Made by a program: the position numbers and the translations under genes. From Galerina marginata (lineage: Eukaryota; Basidiomycota; Agaricomycetes; Agaricales; Galerinaceae), in the NCBI GenBank assembly GCA_023014335.1, contig JAECYW010000018.1, positions 806,001-870,000 of the forward strand: 64,000 nt of DNA, in the 5' to 3' direction. Shown here one piece after another: positions 11,827-22,550 of the stretch; positions within the stretch are counted from its first letter, which is position 1, and the number at the start of each line of letters is the position of its first letter. The notes below the pieces were generated by a model. It made no database searches and was not told the origin of the DNA. It saw nothing but the letters and a program-made list of their open reading frames with translations.

Positions 11827-13416
11827 ATGGCGCCATCCAACAAGAAATCAGGCAAAGCAAAACCGAAAAAGCCAACTGCGAGCTCGAGTAATATGCCCCA
11901 GCCAACCCCAGCCATAGCACCACTACCCACAATCAATCTACAGCCATCTTTACCAGACACGACAACGGTACCGCCAATGCACTCCTCAAGCAATTTAATC
12001 GATTTTGAAACATTCCTCGAACTCGCCGATGTAGAAGACATTATTCGGTTTTGCGACGGCGTAGCCTCTCCGCAAGAAGGGCGAAATTTGAAACTTTTCT
12101 GGGATCGCGCATTCGAAGAAGGTCGTGACAAAGGGCGAATTGAAGAGCATATACGTGGCGATGAGGACCGAAAGGAAATGTATTTCAAAGGGAAGGCCAA
12201 GGGTATCGAGGAAGCTGAAGAAGCTGCTAAGCATGCCGAAATTGACTTTTACTGTCACGGAATGGAGAAAGGAAGGGCCGAAGAGCGATCGGAATGGACC
12301 TCTCTTGGTCACGGACCCCACTGCCTTGCGCTAACCATGAATCTCTCCGACGAAAACATCCAAAATGAAACCAAGTCGCAACCGCTTGCTATCCAAACCC
12401 CATCCCCTACTTCTCACACCCCTGCTCATATCGACTTTGCGATCCAAACCGAATCTGTTAATGCTGTTGACCTCGAATCACCTATGAGCACTGACGATAT
12501 CGACAATCTATGCTCTCGCGCCACTGCTGCCTCATCCAACACTGCCCTCGGAGCCATTTGGAGTCGTGCGTTCAAAAAAGGACAAGATGAAGGTTCCCGA
12601 ATTGTCGACGGGTTGCAGCTTTCTGACGTACTGAAGACCGGATTTGAAAAGGGTCAAATTCATGGGATTATTCAAGAACGCGAGCAATGGGAAGCTGCCG
12701 GCCATACCAAAAGCTGCGTTATCTCCAGTTCCTCGATCCCTACTCAAACCGATGTCGCTGCCGAAGTTCAAACTGTTCAGACATTGACTACTGATACCTC
12801 TGTCCAAACATCAGCTGATTTCGACCCTCTCAATAACTCTGAGTCCGTTGATTTATTATGTGCTCTCTCCTCTGTTGCTCCCTCTAGCACGCCTCTGGGT
12901 CTTGTGTGGCAGCGTGCGTACGAAGCCGGAACACAATGCAAGCCACGTAATAATCATCACGCAGACACTTCAACGCAGACGATCACCACTTCTCATACTG
13001 ATGTTCTGATTCAAACCGCCACACCCCCTCTGCCTTTAAATCAATATGAGGACATACACCCGAGCTCAACACGTCTTGATTGGGCAGAAGATGCAGAATC
13101 ACTACCTATTTTGTTATCTTCACCACCTCCATCTTATCAACCGCGCAATCTCTCCATTCTTCGCTCATCATCACCTAATCCATTCTCTTCACTTCAACAG
13201 CGCATTAAGCGTTCAAATAATCATCGTCCTCATCAATCTCGCCGTCGTCGCAATGCTTTCCATGCTGATTTTCCTCACCCACCTTGTCGTAAACCTTTAG
13301 ACTCAGCCTTGGAGCCTGCTCAGGAGAAGACACCACATCTCAACTGGGAATCTGATCCTCGGCTCTCAAACCTCAGTCAGGCCCTCAAAGCCTTGGGATG
13401 GATTCTTCCTTCATAA
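11827..13416 (+). CDS. orphan repeat protein encoded by the LTR element (529 aa)
   Basis: A single intronless ORF, not recognised as Gag or any enzyme. It has a Lys-rich N-terminus. Three related modules start near residues 62, 218 and 335, each with a helical stretch and a W-x-R-A-[FY] core (FWDRAF, IWSRAF, VWQRAY). Modules 1 and 2 also carry an ER-x2-W-x3-GH-x3-C motif near residues 151 and 284. Disordered Ser/Thr/Pro linkers between modules contain repeated [TIV]QT triplets. An Arg-rich patch (near residue 475) and a C-terminal LNWESDPRL...ALGW motif close the protein. It lacks a CCHC zinc knuckle. It could be a Gag-like or RNA-binding structural protein; that is inference. The intact frame between identical LTRs shows it is recent and probably functional. 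Confidence 0.85.
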   Translation: MAPSNKKSGKAKPKKPTASSSNMPQPTPAIAPLPTINLQPSLPDTTTVPPMHSSSNLIDFETFLELADVEDIIRFCDGVASPQEGRNLKLFWDRAFEEGRDKGRIEEHIRGDEDRKEMYFKGKAKGIEEAEEAAKHAEIDFYCHGMEKGRAEERSEWTSLGHGPHCLALTMNLSDENIQNETKSQPLAIQTPSPTSHTPAHIDFAIQTESVNAVDLESPMSTDDIDNLCSRATAASSNTALGAIWSRAFKKGQDEGSRIVDGLQLSDVLKTGFEKGQIHGIIQEREQWEAAGHTKSCVISSSSIPTQTDVAAEVQTVQTLTTDTSVQTSADFDPLNNSESVDLLCALSSVAPSSTPLGLVWQRAYEAGTQCKPRNNHHADTSTQTITTSHTDVLIQTATPPLPLNQYEDIHPSSTRLDWAEDAESLPILLSSPPPSYQPRNLSILRSSSPNPFSSLQQRIKRSNNHRPHQSRRRRNAFHADFPHPPCRKPLDSALEPAQEKTPHLNWESDPRLSNLSQALKALGWILPS

Positions 13417-13575
13417 TTTTTGGTTGCTACTGCTTTTATTTTCCTTCTTGCATCATTATCTCAAGACTCATTGCTGCGCTCGAAAACAGTTACATTTTCA
13501 TGCTTTTTGCTTTCGTTTTTCGTACTCGTTTTTCTTAGACTACTCATTTCGTGTACTGACGACGAGGACGTCGTC

Positions 13576-13592
13576 AAAAGGAAGGGGCCGGA
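13576..13592 (+). other. polypurine tract
   Basis: The run AAAAGGAAGGGG then CCGGA lies immediately before the 3' LTR, where plus-strand priming starts in LTR retrotransposons. Confidence 0.7.
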
Positions 13593-13737
13593 TGGAACAG
13601 TGGGATCAGGCCCGGAGCGGATCAGCACGTGACCGCCTAGTTTAGTGTAGACAGCCGTAGCCAGACGAGATCCTCACCACAATACCACGCCATTCCCTTG
13701 AGCTAGCGACGTGCTCGGGACAGATCCTACCTTTCCA
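13593..13737 (+). repeat. 3' LTR (145 bp)
   Basis: Identical by eye to the 5' LTR at 11271-11415. Followed by ATGC, which matches the 4 bases before the 5' LTR. Confidence 0.93.
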
Positions 13738-13741
13738 ATGC

Positions 13742-14466
13742 CATTTTTCCTTCCGCTTGGGTTTAAATTCGGTGACCTTCGAGTTCCTCGTGGACGTTTG
13801 TGTAGGTCTTGCTGTGGCAGCCCAGAGCCATGCGTGTCCACCCCATTACAACTCGTTTGATATCCAACACGCATTAACAGAATGCAAAATTTTGCAACAG
13901 AATTCCCATGAAAATTGCCCGGGCATCGCATAAGAACGGATCATTACGTGCAATTAAATCAGTCAACATGAAACTCCTTTTATATGCGTCAAAGAAGAGG
14001 CAGGTGGTGCAGGTACTTAGGCGCAACCTTTCAAGCGAAATCCCCAATCATCGAAGGAGGTTACTTCACCGCTTATCGTAATGGTCACTTGAATTATAGG
14101 TGAATTAGCTACCTCGGAAAACCGTGACTGTGAATGGTGGTAAGTGTTTGGCTGGCCGGACGACACCCGACACATTGAGGCAACCTGGTGTAGTCTCTTA
14201 AGCTCACCGATGCCCCTCCGGTTCTGATAACAGGTGTTGTGAAAGACCCGGAGTCGAGATCTACCGGAGCCCACCGGACTCAGCAGAGCTTAAAATGCCA
14301 AAAAGGTGCGGTGAGGATATTTAAAGATTTAAGGCACCGACTGCCATTGACAAGAGAGCGCTCTACATTTTGGGATTAGTGTTTGACCCACGTCCCGTCC
14401 TAATCCTCTTGCGTCACTCCACCAGTCGATATCGTACCTAGCATCTTGCCAAACATCGCACACTAC
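13742..14466. other. spacer between the LTR element and the DNA transposon
   Basis: About 725 bp without a supported gene. It is the left flank of the 16.5-kb transposon. I see no continuation of a split gene across to 30942 and beyond. Confidence 0.5.
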
Positions 14467-14469
14467 ATA

Positions 14470-14919
14470 CACTGCTGGAAGGGGAATATTCTGCGGAGCG
14501 CAGAATCTAGGTAGAATGTAATGTGAAATCATTTAGTTCTGATTAAAGCAGAATAATAAATTTTTAATTGTTTCTGCCACGACGCAAAAGACAATAAGAA
14601 TCGAGGGAGATTTTTATGTTTTGCCTAAATTCAGTATCTCGCAGAATTTTTCCTTTTGTGCCGATTCCGAGACAATTAGAATCTAATCAAAACGTAAGGT
14701 TCTATCCAAATTCACCCTAATTCAGAACATATCAATCTGCAATTGCACAAAAGAAGATGAGAACCTTTCATTTTGAGATATTTAGAACGTATCATTCTGA
14801 TCTAATTCCGAATGGATTTAGATTTTTGTAGAATCTTATTATAAATAAAAATTCTGGATTTTGCAGAACGCATCGTCCCAAGTCGGGGGTACGTCATCTG
14901 ACCCGACTTGGGCCCCGAC
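14470..14919 (+). repeat. left terminal inverted repeat of the 16.5-kb transposon
   Basis: Matches the reverse complement of 30490-30938 with scattered substitutions. It starts CACTG. A perfect palindrome (arms ATTCTGCG/CGCAGAAT, 3-nt centre) lies at 14488-14506. The inner end has a second hairpin with arms CCCAAGTCGGG and CCCGACTTGGG (about 14878-14912). AGAAT/ATTCT words are dense throughout and may be transposase contact sites. Confidence 0.92.
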
Positions 14920-14970
14920 AATGAGGTAGTGAAAGAACAATCGACGAGAACAAGTGCAATAGAATTCACA

Positions 14971-17900
14971 TCACATAACAAATACAAGGCTATCGAGAGA
15001 ATAAGTACAAACTGAATAATTAATGGCTAGTATTCCTGTCGTATAAATGATTGTTAGCACTGGTCCAAAGTAAGGGATAGAGGTAGTTACCCGACATAAA
15101 GATATAACAGCCAAACAATCTGCACCACACCATGGAAAGAACAAGCCAGCAAAGTGTGATTCAACATCTTGAGGCTTGATAATTACAAGTTGTCCAAGTT
15201 GTTGAGACCAGAGAGATGAATGGAGGAAGGGATATTTTCGAAATGGGTCTTCGGACATGGTCTTGAGGAAAAAACGAACAACAAAATAAATCTCGCCTGT
15301 GGATATTTGGAGGATGCTTTCGATCTGGGCAGGAATAGAGGGAAGCCGAAGGTGGCGGACAAGAATGAAGCTGTTGCCTCTATGGCGAGTGACTGTGGTG
15401 AACGTCAAACGGTTTAGGGTATAGCAAGTCAGAATTTTAGCTTCGCGTGGAATTTCCTTCGTGCAGGAGAAGTATGTTTGCAATGCTCGGTAGGGTCCTT
15501 CCGCAATGGCAGTCATCCTTCCTGTTATACCGATGGGCTCATCTGCTTCTTCCTCGAGTGACAGAAATCGCGCGATGTCCGTAAGCAGCGTGTTGCGCAC
15601 CTGCAGATCAATCAATTTAGAGAAATGACCGCTGCAATTTTTGATTGCTTGAGGACACCCCTCTTTTAACATGAACGCTCGAAGGTTGGCAGACTTCGTA
15701 AACGAGGAAGATATTGTCTCTTCAAGTTTACCTTAAGAGACAGTGAGTCAAACTCAAAAATGAAAAAAAAGGCTTACCATTTTGAAAGTTATTTGGAATA
15801 CGTTGGAGCATTCCAATCAATCGTTCAAAAGGAAAGGTCCACCAAGAATGTACTGGACCATAGATTCGTAAATATTCTGCAAGATGAAGAGCCATATGTT
15901 GATTCGGAAGGAATCTATACCGCGGAAACAGTCCTCGAATTCCCTTGAGATAGTTTTGCATGTGGTAGAGATAGAGGTCGGCATTCTCCTGTGAAGTAGT
16001 CCGAGAAGATGCGATGATGACTGCCGAAACCAGAGACAGCGTGACCTCTAAGAGCTTCTTGCACTGGTTTGAGCGCTGGTCAGTATCATCTTCTACTTGC
16101 TCCCACAGGCGAATGAGTGAAATCGGGAGGTAGGCCGTACTCAGTGTACGCCATTGATCTGCCTTGAGTTTTCCATGACTCGGTTCCCCCAGGTTGGTAG
16201 GAACTGATGTGAGCCAGGAAGGGGTGATCATGTTTTCGATGTCAGACCGAAGCTCAGCAACTTCCATAGCAGTAAGAATAGAGCCATTGGTAAAGTTTTG
16301 TGGGGTTTCAGTTTGCGTTATCCGCTATACAAATAAAATTAGCCTACAAGTTGATCTTTAAAGAGGAGATAAGACTGACCCAGGCGAGAATTGAGTGGAT
16401 GAAATCGGGTTTATTGAGCCTTTTTTTGTTGAGATGCTCGGTGTTCACCTTCAAGGAGGCACCAACAGAAGTAAAGATTAAGTTGAGTGCTTCTCGATGC
16501 AGGGGAAACAATCGCTTGTAATATTTATCGTAGCCGGCCGATGACTTGAGTTCCTTCTTTATAGGGGCTTCAAGGATATTTATTAAGCGGAGGATGCTCT
16601 TGCGTTCATGAACTGTTAGCTGAGCCATTTCCCTGTTGGAAACATGAACCTCGATAGACCTTGTTGGTTTGCTGTTGGTATTATTAAGTCTAATGCCCAG
16701 GATGTCGAAATGTTCCTGGACCAAGCCAAGAAACAGGTTATGCATAGCGTCGATGACAATGAAACACGAGGTGTCGAAATATGGGAGACGAAATAGTTCG
16801 GACCACCGGATCCCAGTGTCACGAACAGTTTCAGTCCTCTCCTTCTCATTCTCAGCATCCAGATAGGCCTGTGCCGAATTGCGAATTTCTTCATTTGTCC
16901 GTCGCGTCCCTAATGTTGCAAATGAGTCGTTGAAGGTATCATCTGGTCGTCTTGTACAATGACACATCGCGCACATTTGTGTGTGGTGAATCGATGCAAA
17001 GCCGCTGGTTTTGCGAGCTGCAGGAAGATCAGAAACAAGACAAACGAGGGCACATAGGACCACCCTCCCATAATAATAAGCAGCAGTGCGGGAAAAGCGA
17101 ATGCCATTGTACCAAAATTCCAACAACATGTCAACAAGTAGTCGAAGGTAATGATTAAGGCAGGTTAATGGAGGTTCGTTGGGTCCAGGAATAATCCCAA
17201 ATAAGAACATGTTTTCCGGTTTATAGCGCATTTCTGGAGGAAGGTTGAGACAAACGAGCGATATCAAGCCAATCGACTTCTTCTTCCCTGCCTGTTTGTT
17301 GCCCAGCGGGTTGAAGTAGTCGACGCAGAGGGAAAAGACATACCGGCCTTCATCGCCGCCAGCACTGAAATGCTGTCCGTCAGGACCTTTGAAGTTTCGC
17401 AAGACTTCGGCATCAAAGATGTCCTTCATCTCCTTTGGAGGGGTTGATCCATCTTCACATGGTGCCCAAGCTTTGTCCATTTTTTCCTCGAACCCAGAAC
17501 GCGACAACAGGCCCCCCAACCAGTCCTTAAAGCTGAAAGCAACAAAGGGCTTGATTGGTAGGTAAACTGTTTGGCCATTCACACGTCGTGGCTTGAGAAG
17601 TGGTGTACTACATTTCTTTCCGCCAGGAAAGTCACGGTGGTTGCACATGTCAGGGTAGATGGGGATAGGCGAACCCGCATGGAAAGTCGGCTCATATGTA
17701 AAATGACAGTCGGGATTGGGACAGACGGCAAGGATTGTTGTTTTGTTGTCGAGTGAAAACTCCTTTTCAGTTGCGCGAGGATCGGAAGGGATATCGCCCA
17801 AAAGTTTTTCGTCTGCTTGAGTAAGGCTGCCAGTCCGAAGAAGGGTTAGATGGATGATGTACTGGACCATTCTCAGCATGAAAGTGCAGCCGCGGCGGCT

Positions 17901-18863
17901 CACACCCAGCAAGACGTGGCACACAGTAACCATGAAAAAAGCAACTTGGAGCACAGGGTTGACGTTTTGGAGGATCGGTTTAAAATGGTGGTCTAACAAA
18001 GGACGGAATGGTCAGTACAAGTTTATGTAGTAATATTAAGGTATGACATTACCTGTTTCAAAACGAAGACCATATGCGGGTGTTTTTGCGCACTTGATGT
18101 TGAGCAGTTCCTCCTTCCAATCTTTCTTCGCGATCGTCAGCTTGCTCTCGATGAGCTGTAACTTGCGTAAAGTCGTGTCCTTGAGTTCGAGAACAGCTGG
18201 GGTTTTTAATGTTACTGCGTCCAATCGAGATTTGAGCTCTTTCGAGGAAAGCAATAAATCTATATGGGGAAAAGGAGTTGGTGGACCAGAGGACGACGGT
18301 TGGCCAAGCTGGGCAAGGCAATTGGAAACTTCACGCTTTAGAGCGTCTACCTCAACCTCAAGATCAGCCAAACATGCAAGGACCTCAGCCTCACGCGAAC
18401 GCCGTGAGCCAGCCTGGCGAGGTGGGGAGTGTAGAGAGGTAGGCCTACAGCCTTGAGCGTTTGTATTGTGACTATGGACTTCCGAAACAGTAGGTGGTGT
18501 CTGGGGAGTCAGAGGAACTGATGTCTGATGAACTGCCTTGGGCGCAGTAATGGGGTTATCGTGAGGTGGGTACTCTGCAGAGCCGTCGAGCCTCGACCAA
18601 AGCGAGCCGCCAGGGTTCTGCGATGGACCCGAAACTTCATCTGCAAGTGTACTTGCTGAAAGATATGTCGTGATTTCTTCTATCTGGCTGTCGAGGGTGA
18701 GTTCGGTATTCTGCTGTGCGGCATTGAAAGCCGCCTGTCTGTCGGCGTTTGCGTGGGCCCTCAGCGTTCGACGATCGACATCTCTCCCAAGCGGTTTATT
18801 GGAGACAGGATCAGTACCTCCAGCAATGTAACAGCCGGATGAGACGCAGAAGCAGAGTGGCAT
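14971..18863 (-). CDS. Tnp2-type transposase (Plavaka/CACTA-like), 1243 aa
   Basis: Four exons on the minus strand: 18863-18053, 17992-16380, 16324-15778, 15731-14971. The introns are GT-AG and the frame closes at 1243 aa. The N-terminus (MPLCFC..., then PLGRDVDRRTLRAHANAD) resembles other Agaricomycete Tnp2 proteins. Residues ~100-190 are disordered, followed by a coiled coil. The second exon holds the Tnp2 catalytic region: IHHTQMCAMCHCTRRPDD, RWSELFRLPYFD and the diagnostic VIDAMHNLFLGLV around 16.7-17.0 kb. A C-terminal part with YGPVHSWWTFPFERLIG is conserved too. It should act in the nucleus on the element's TIRs and subterminal sites. The gene ends 51 bp inside the left TIR. It looks intact. 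Confidence 0.88.
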
Positions 18864-19166
18864 GGTAAGGACGAAGGAATAAGGTTAAGTGCAGTGGTAA
18901 ACCAGAACACTTAGGACGAGCAATAAAGCCTGTGGTTATTGGTTAATATATCATCCATAAAGTCTTTATAGAATAAGAAAACAACACACCTTAGAGAACA
19001 AGGACGTAAAAGACCTGAAAGACCTGGTTGCTGGGTGAAAACAAAGTCGTCGAATCAACGTTGACCGAAAAGATCGCAATCTTGAACAAGAACAAAGGCC
19101 CAGATTCGAAAAAAGGAGGGCTCGAGGAACTGGACAAAGGATACGCGCAAAGCGCGTGAAGAAAAG
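18864..19166. promoter_or_regulatory. upstream region of the transposase gene
   Basis: About 300 bp between the transposase ATG and the palindrome array. Presumably the promoter and 5'UTR; a possible 5'UTR intron is not excluded. No specific element recognised. Confidence 0.4.
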
Positions 19167-19702
19167 AATACACTGGACGATCCAATGAATTCATCTGCCC
19201 TCCGAATAGATACGCTGGATTATCCAGCGTATCTAGTGCCTTCTAAACGGAGGACAAAGAGAGTACAAGAGAAAAAAAAGAATACTCTGGACGATCCAGA
19301 GTATTCATTAGACATTGGAGTAGATACGTTGGATGATCCAACGTATCTAGGAGACCTAGGTTATTGTGTATGTGAATTCACATACACAAAGACTTCCGGA
19401 CGTGATGATGTGACTGTGTGAATATATGACATAAGCGCCACCAGAGTCGTCCCCGACTTCGACGGGCCTTGTTGGACTTCACTATGATGCACTGGATCAT
19501 CCAGTGTATCTTCTCAGAATTACATTGGATCATCCAAAGTAATTCTGTTTTTCTTTCCTCCCACGTACTTTTGCTGAATCCTCGGGATGAGACCATGGAC
19601 GACCACAACGACCATACGCTATCAACGACGCCTTCAAACGACGCCTTCACCATCATCATCCGGCGTACTGTATGAATTACTTTGGATCATCCAAAGTAAT
19701 TC
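19167..19702. repeat. palindrome array A (seven dyads, core TGGATnATCCA)
   Basis: Seven dyad-symmetric sites: 19167-19192, 19209-19233, 19280-19306, 19323-19347, 19486-19510, 19515-19547 and 19674-19702. Four are perfect palindromes with 12-14-nt arms and a 1-3 nt centre (sites 2, 3, 4 and 7). All share the TGGA...TCCA core, but outer arm bases differ between sites while staying paired (CGCTGGAT, CTCTGGA, CGTTGGAT, CTTTGGAT). The array lies between the transposase start and the end of the 819-aa gene. Subterminal repeats bound by a dimeric transposase subunit would fit; RNA hairpins in a long 5'UTR are another possibility. Confidence 0.85.
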
Positions 19703-19843
19703 TTGCTGCCTTTCCTGCTATGGACTTCCGCTGAACTCGACGAGACCATGGACATGGTCATATATTCAATATTGGTATTCGCCTTGGGTCGACCAGCAAC
19801 CCAGCCGCCTATACCTCGATAACGTCTACTCGATAACAACTAC

Positions 19844-22550
19844 TTAAGCTTGTACGTTACCCAGATCCTTCCTTTCCTTCATTGCTAATGCCTTAATCAT
19901 TCGTTCGCTACTTAGACTTGTCACCCACTCCCTGGAATAATAGTTTTTCGGACACCCAACTTTCGGCCCGCGTTTGCTGATCGTTGCGGTCGTGGATCGT
20001 ATCCTGTCTCTTGGTTGCTTTCCGGGACGGGCCCCACCAAAGGCATTCGTGATGTTGCGATCGTTGTCGACGACCAACAAGCGTTCCTTACACGCTTTAG
20101 CTCGCCAAAGACGCCTCCTTATTTTGTATGTCGTTTTCTTGGTTTCTTCGTCGACCTCACTCTCATCAGAACTCATTCCCGCAGGTCCCAGTTCCTCTAT
20201 CATCTCAGCCGTTGCTTTCCAGCCTGGGTCTATGGAGCCGTCGCGTTTCTTCAAGTTCCCGTAGCTAATCTCCAGGCGGTTGTTGTATAGCTAAACAATA
20301 CGTTAACGCTGAATCCCAAAAAATTGGAAATTGACTTACGTCGAGTCTTCGGGTGTTCCTTCGTGCGCGTTGATGTACCGCCTTCTCCCTTTCTAATATC
20401 TCCGAACCGTTAAATTTCCGAGATTCTCTCCATACCCGAGTAAGGCGGTCAAGACGATCAATAAACATATCTTCCACTGTCATTTTTTCTTCCGACGTGA
20501 ATACGGTACCCTGCTCCTGTTCAAAATATGTGGTAAACAAGTCACAGAGGGCATCGTTCCAGGAATTGGGTTTGGTGTTTTCGAGAAACGGACGCATGGG
20601 ATCAAGGCTTGGGACCATTGTGGTGCCCTCGTTAAACTCTTCGACTTCATCCTCTGTCGCAGCGTCAATGTCAATCACATCTTTGTCGTGCTCGATCCCC
20701 AAGAGGGTATTCATTGACTTCCGGACGGCCGCCTAGAGTGTCATTAGTGGCTTGTAAATTCCCGGACACTGCACACATACCAACTGGGATTTCCTCAGTG
20801 TTGTATACCCGCGAAGTTTTGACTGACGGAAGATCTTCCGATCGGATCGCCTGTTGCTGCGACATTCCTGTGCGTTCACCCCAAAAACTGCCGGATCAGT
20901 CTGAGAGTCTTTCCTATGGCCGCGTTGTTGCAATCGTGGAGGAACTTGGGGCGTGGATGCTGTGGTCACACCTGGGGAGGCGGAAGGTTGGTCTGGATAG
21001 TCAAGTGATGATGATGGGCCAGGCGATGGACTAGTTGGGGAAGCATTAGGCTGGTCAGCGAAACGAACATGTCTCGCGTTCATCTCGATCTCAACGGGTC
21101 TTGCACCACCTCTGCTTCGAGGAAATACCATGGGTGGAGGAACCTTCAAGGAAACCTTAGGTGACGAGTTAACAGGATGAAAGAATCTCGTACCGTCGTC
21201 TCCCTCTGCTTGCCTTTCTGTGCTGCAGTTATTTCCTCTCGCTCATCCCAAGATGAAGATGCGCCCATCTCGTCGTCTTCGGAACTGTTCGGCACAGTAT
21301 TTCCTTCCGAATGTTCAGCAACTGAGTGTTCTTCATCGTCGTTCCTGACGGCTGTGTTCGAAGGTCCTGCGATTTGCTGCCGAGGAAAAAGTAAATCTTG
21401 GACATCGGCCGTTGCTTCGTCCTCGGAGTCGTCTTCTGTCGTCTCCCTCCACGGTTTTGCATTGCTCGTCTTGACGTGCCGACGTGATGGTGCATCCACT
21501 TCCATGGGCTCTGTTTGTCCTGAAGGCCGTGAGGGTTGGATTCAGCTTTTGGATTCAGCTTAAGAGATGATGGTTTACGTACCTATGCTGGCCTCGAGCC
21601 GTTGCATCGCATCCATGAATTTCTTCTCCATTTCCGCCATAGCTCGCTCATATTTTTCCTCCGTCGCTTTTATTTTCGCTTCTGCTTGTCGCTCTGCTTC
21701 TTCCGCACGCCTCACAGCTGCCAGAAGTTTCTCACTAGCACTTCGATTAAGTTCTTCTGCCTGAGCCTTGACCCTCTCTATTTCCTGCTCGCGAACTCGG
21801 CTCGCCTCCGCTTGCTTGGTCGCCTCGTCAGCTTGCTGTTTGGCGGAAGCTAACTGTTGTTGAGCTTGTTTCAGTCGTTCGTCCGTCATTTCTTGGTATT
21901 CCTTCGCCGTTTTCTTAAAGCTATCTTCATAGCGCTGTCCGAGTCGTTGCCCGATTTCTCTCTATTCAGGCGATTAGGAATTTTTTTAATCTTCACAAAC
22001 TGAAGCGTACCATGTTTGACATTTTTGACTTTTGTTCCACTACACGAACTTTATTCACCCCATCGTTGTTTTGTGACCGTTTTCGACCCGTGCCAATGTC
22101 AAACGGCGATAAGAGCGGTATGGCTGGAATGTCTGACGAGGAAGACCCAGCTGGTGGAGCGGACTCAGTGGAGGGGATGGATTCTGAAGGTAATGGGTAG
22201 GCAAAGTTGAAAGAAGTGTTGTTATCTATGGGCATGTCGTCCGGATGGGCAGGGAGGGCAGGCCCGCTGTTGTAAGGTACACAAGGAGCAGACCTGCTGG
22301 CTGGGTTGTGAGGAGCATAAGGATTGGAAGTGTTGTCCGGGTTATTAGGGCCACTGCGGTCGAGAGTGTCTGGGTTAGACGGGGCGATATTGGCGACAGA
22401 CCCGCTGTCTGGGTTGAGAGCATAACTATAGGAGGGTCCACTTTCGGAATCGGTGTAGTGGGTAGACCTGCTACCCGTTTCCATGTCGTCAAGCTCTATG
22501 TCGTCAGAGGCAGGTTGGAAGAAGGGTAACTTATTCACGAAATATTCCAT
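19844..22550 (-). CDS. transposon-encoded 819-aa coiled-coil protein, unknown function
   Basis: Six minus-strand exons: 22550-22011, 21961-21583, 21519-21194, 21155-20781, 20732-20340, 20290-19844. Introns are 38-63 nt and the frame closes at 819 aa. Residues 1-180 are Ser/Pro/Asn-rich and disordered. About 185-305 is a long Ala/Glu/Gln/Lys coiled coil. About 310-560 is acidic and disordered. The C-terminal ~260 residues form a conserved-looking domain with DLFTTYFEQEQG, GWKATAEMIEELG and GPAGMSSDESEVD followed by a basic RRRLWRAKACKERLL stretch. I recall that C-terminal pattern as a greatly expanded family in Agaricomycete proteomes. No enzyme motif seen. By position it could be the second transposition protein, as CACTA elements often need an accessory DNA-binding protein (TnpA-like); that is inference. 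Confidence 0.8.

Larger units (their letters stand above)
11271..13737 (+). mobile_element. complete non-autonomous LTR retrotransposon (2467 bp)
   Basis: Bounded by two 145-bp direct repeats that I read as identical. Each starts TGGAACAG and ends TTTCCA (TG...CA). A 4-bp ATGC lies directly outside both ends (11267-11270 and 13738-13741), consistent with a target duplication. Inside the 5' LTR is a tRNA-like primer binding site (11418-11441). Just before the 3' LTR is a purine run (13576-13587). The only long ORF is 11827-13416. There are no protease, RT, RNase H or integrase motifs, so the element must be mobilised in trans. Its size is between TRIM and LARD types. Identical LTRs imply very recent insertion. 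It landed about 85 bp after the hydrolase stop codon. Confidence 0.92.

Noticed and set aside
11827..13416. The LTR element ORF as a standard Gag
   Set aside because: No CCHC knuckle, no recognisable capsid motif and no following pol. I leave it as an orphan protein.
14476..14930. The two ~450-bp repeats as independent MITEs
   Set aside because: They are in opposite orientation, and the single ATA duplication lies outside the pair rather than on both sides of each copy, so one large element explains them better.
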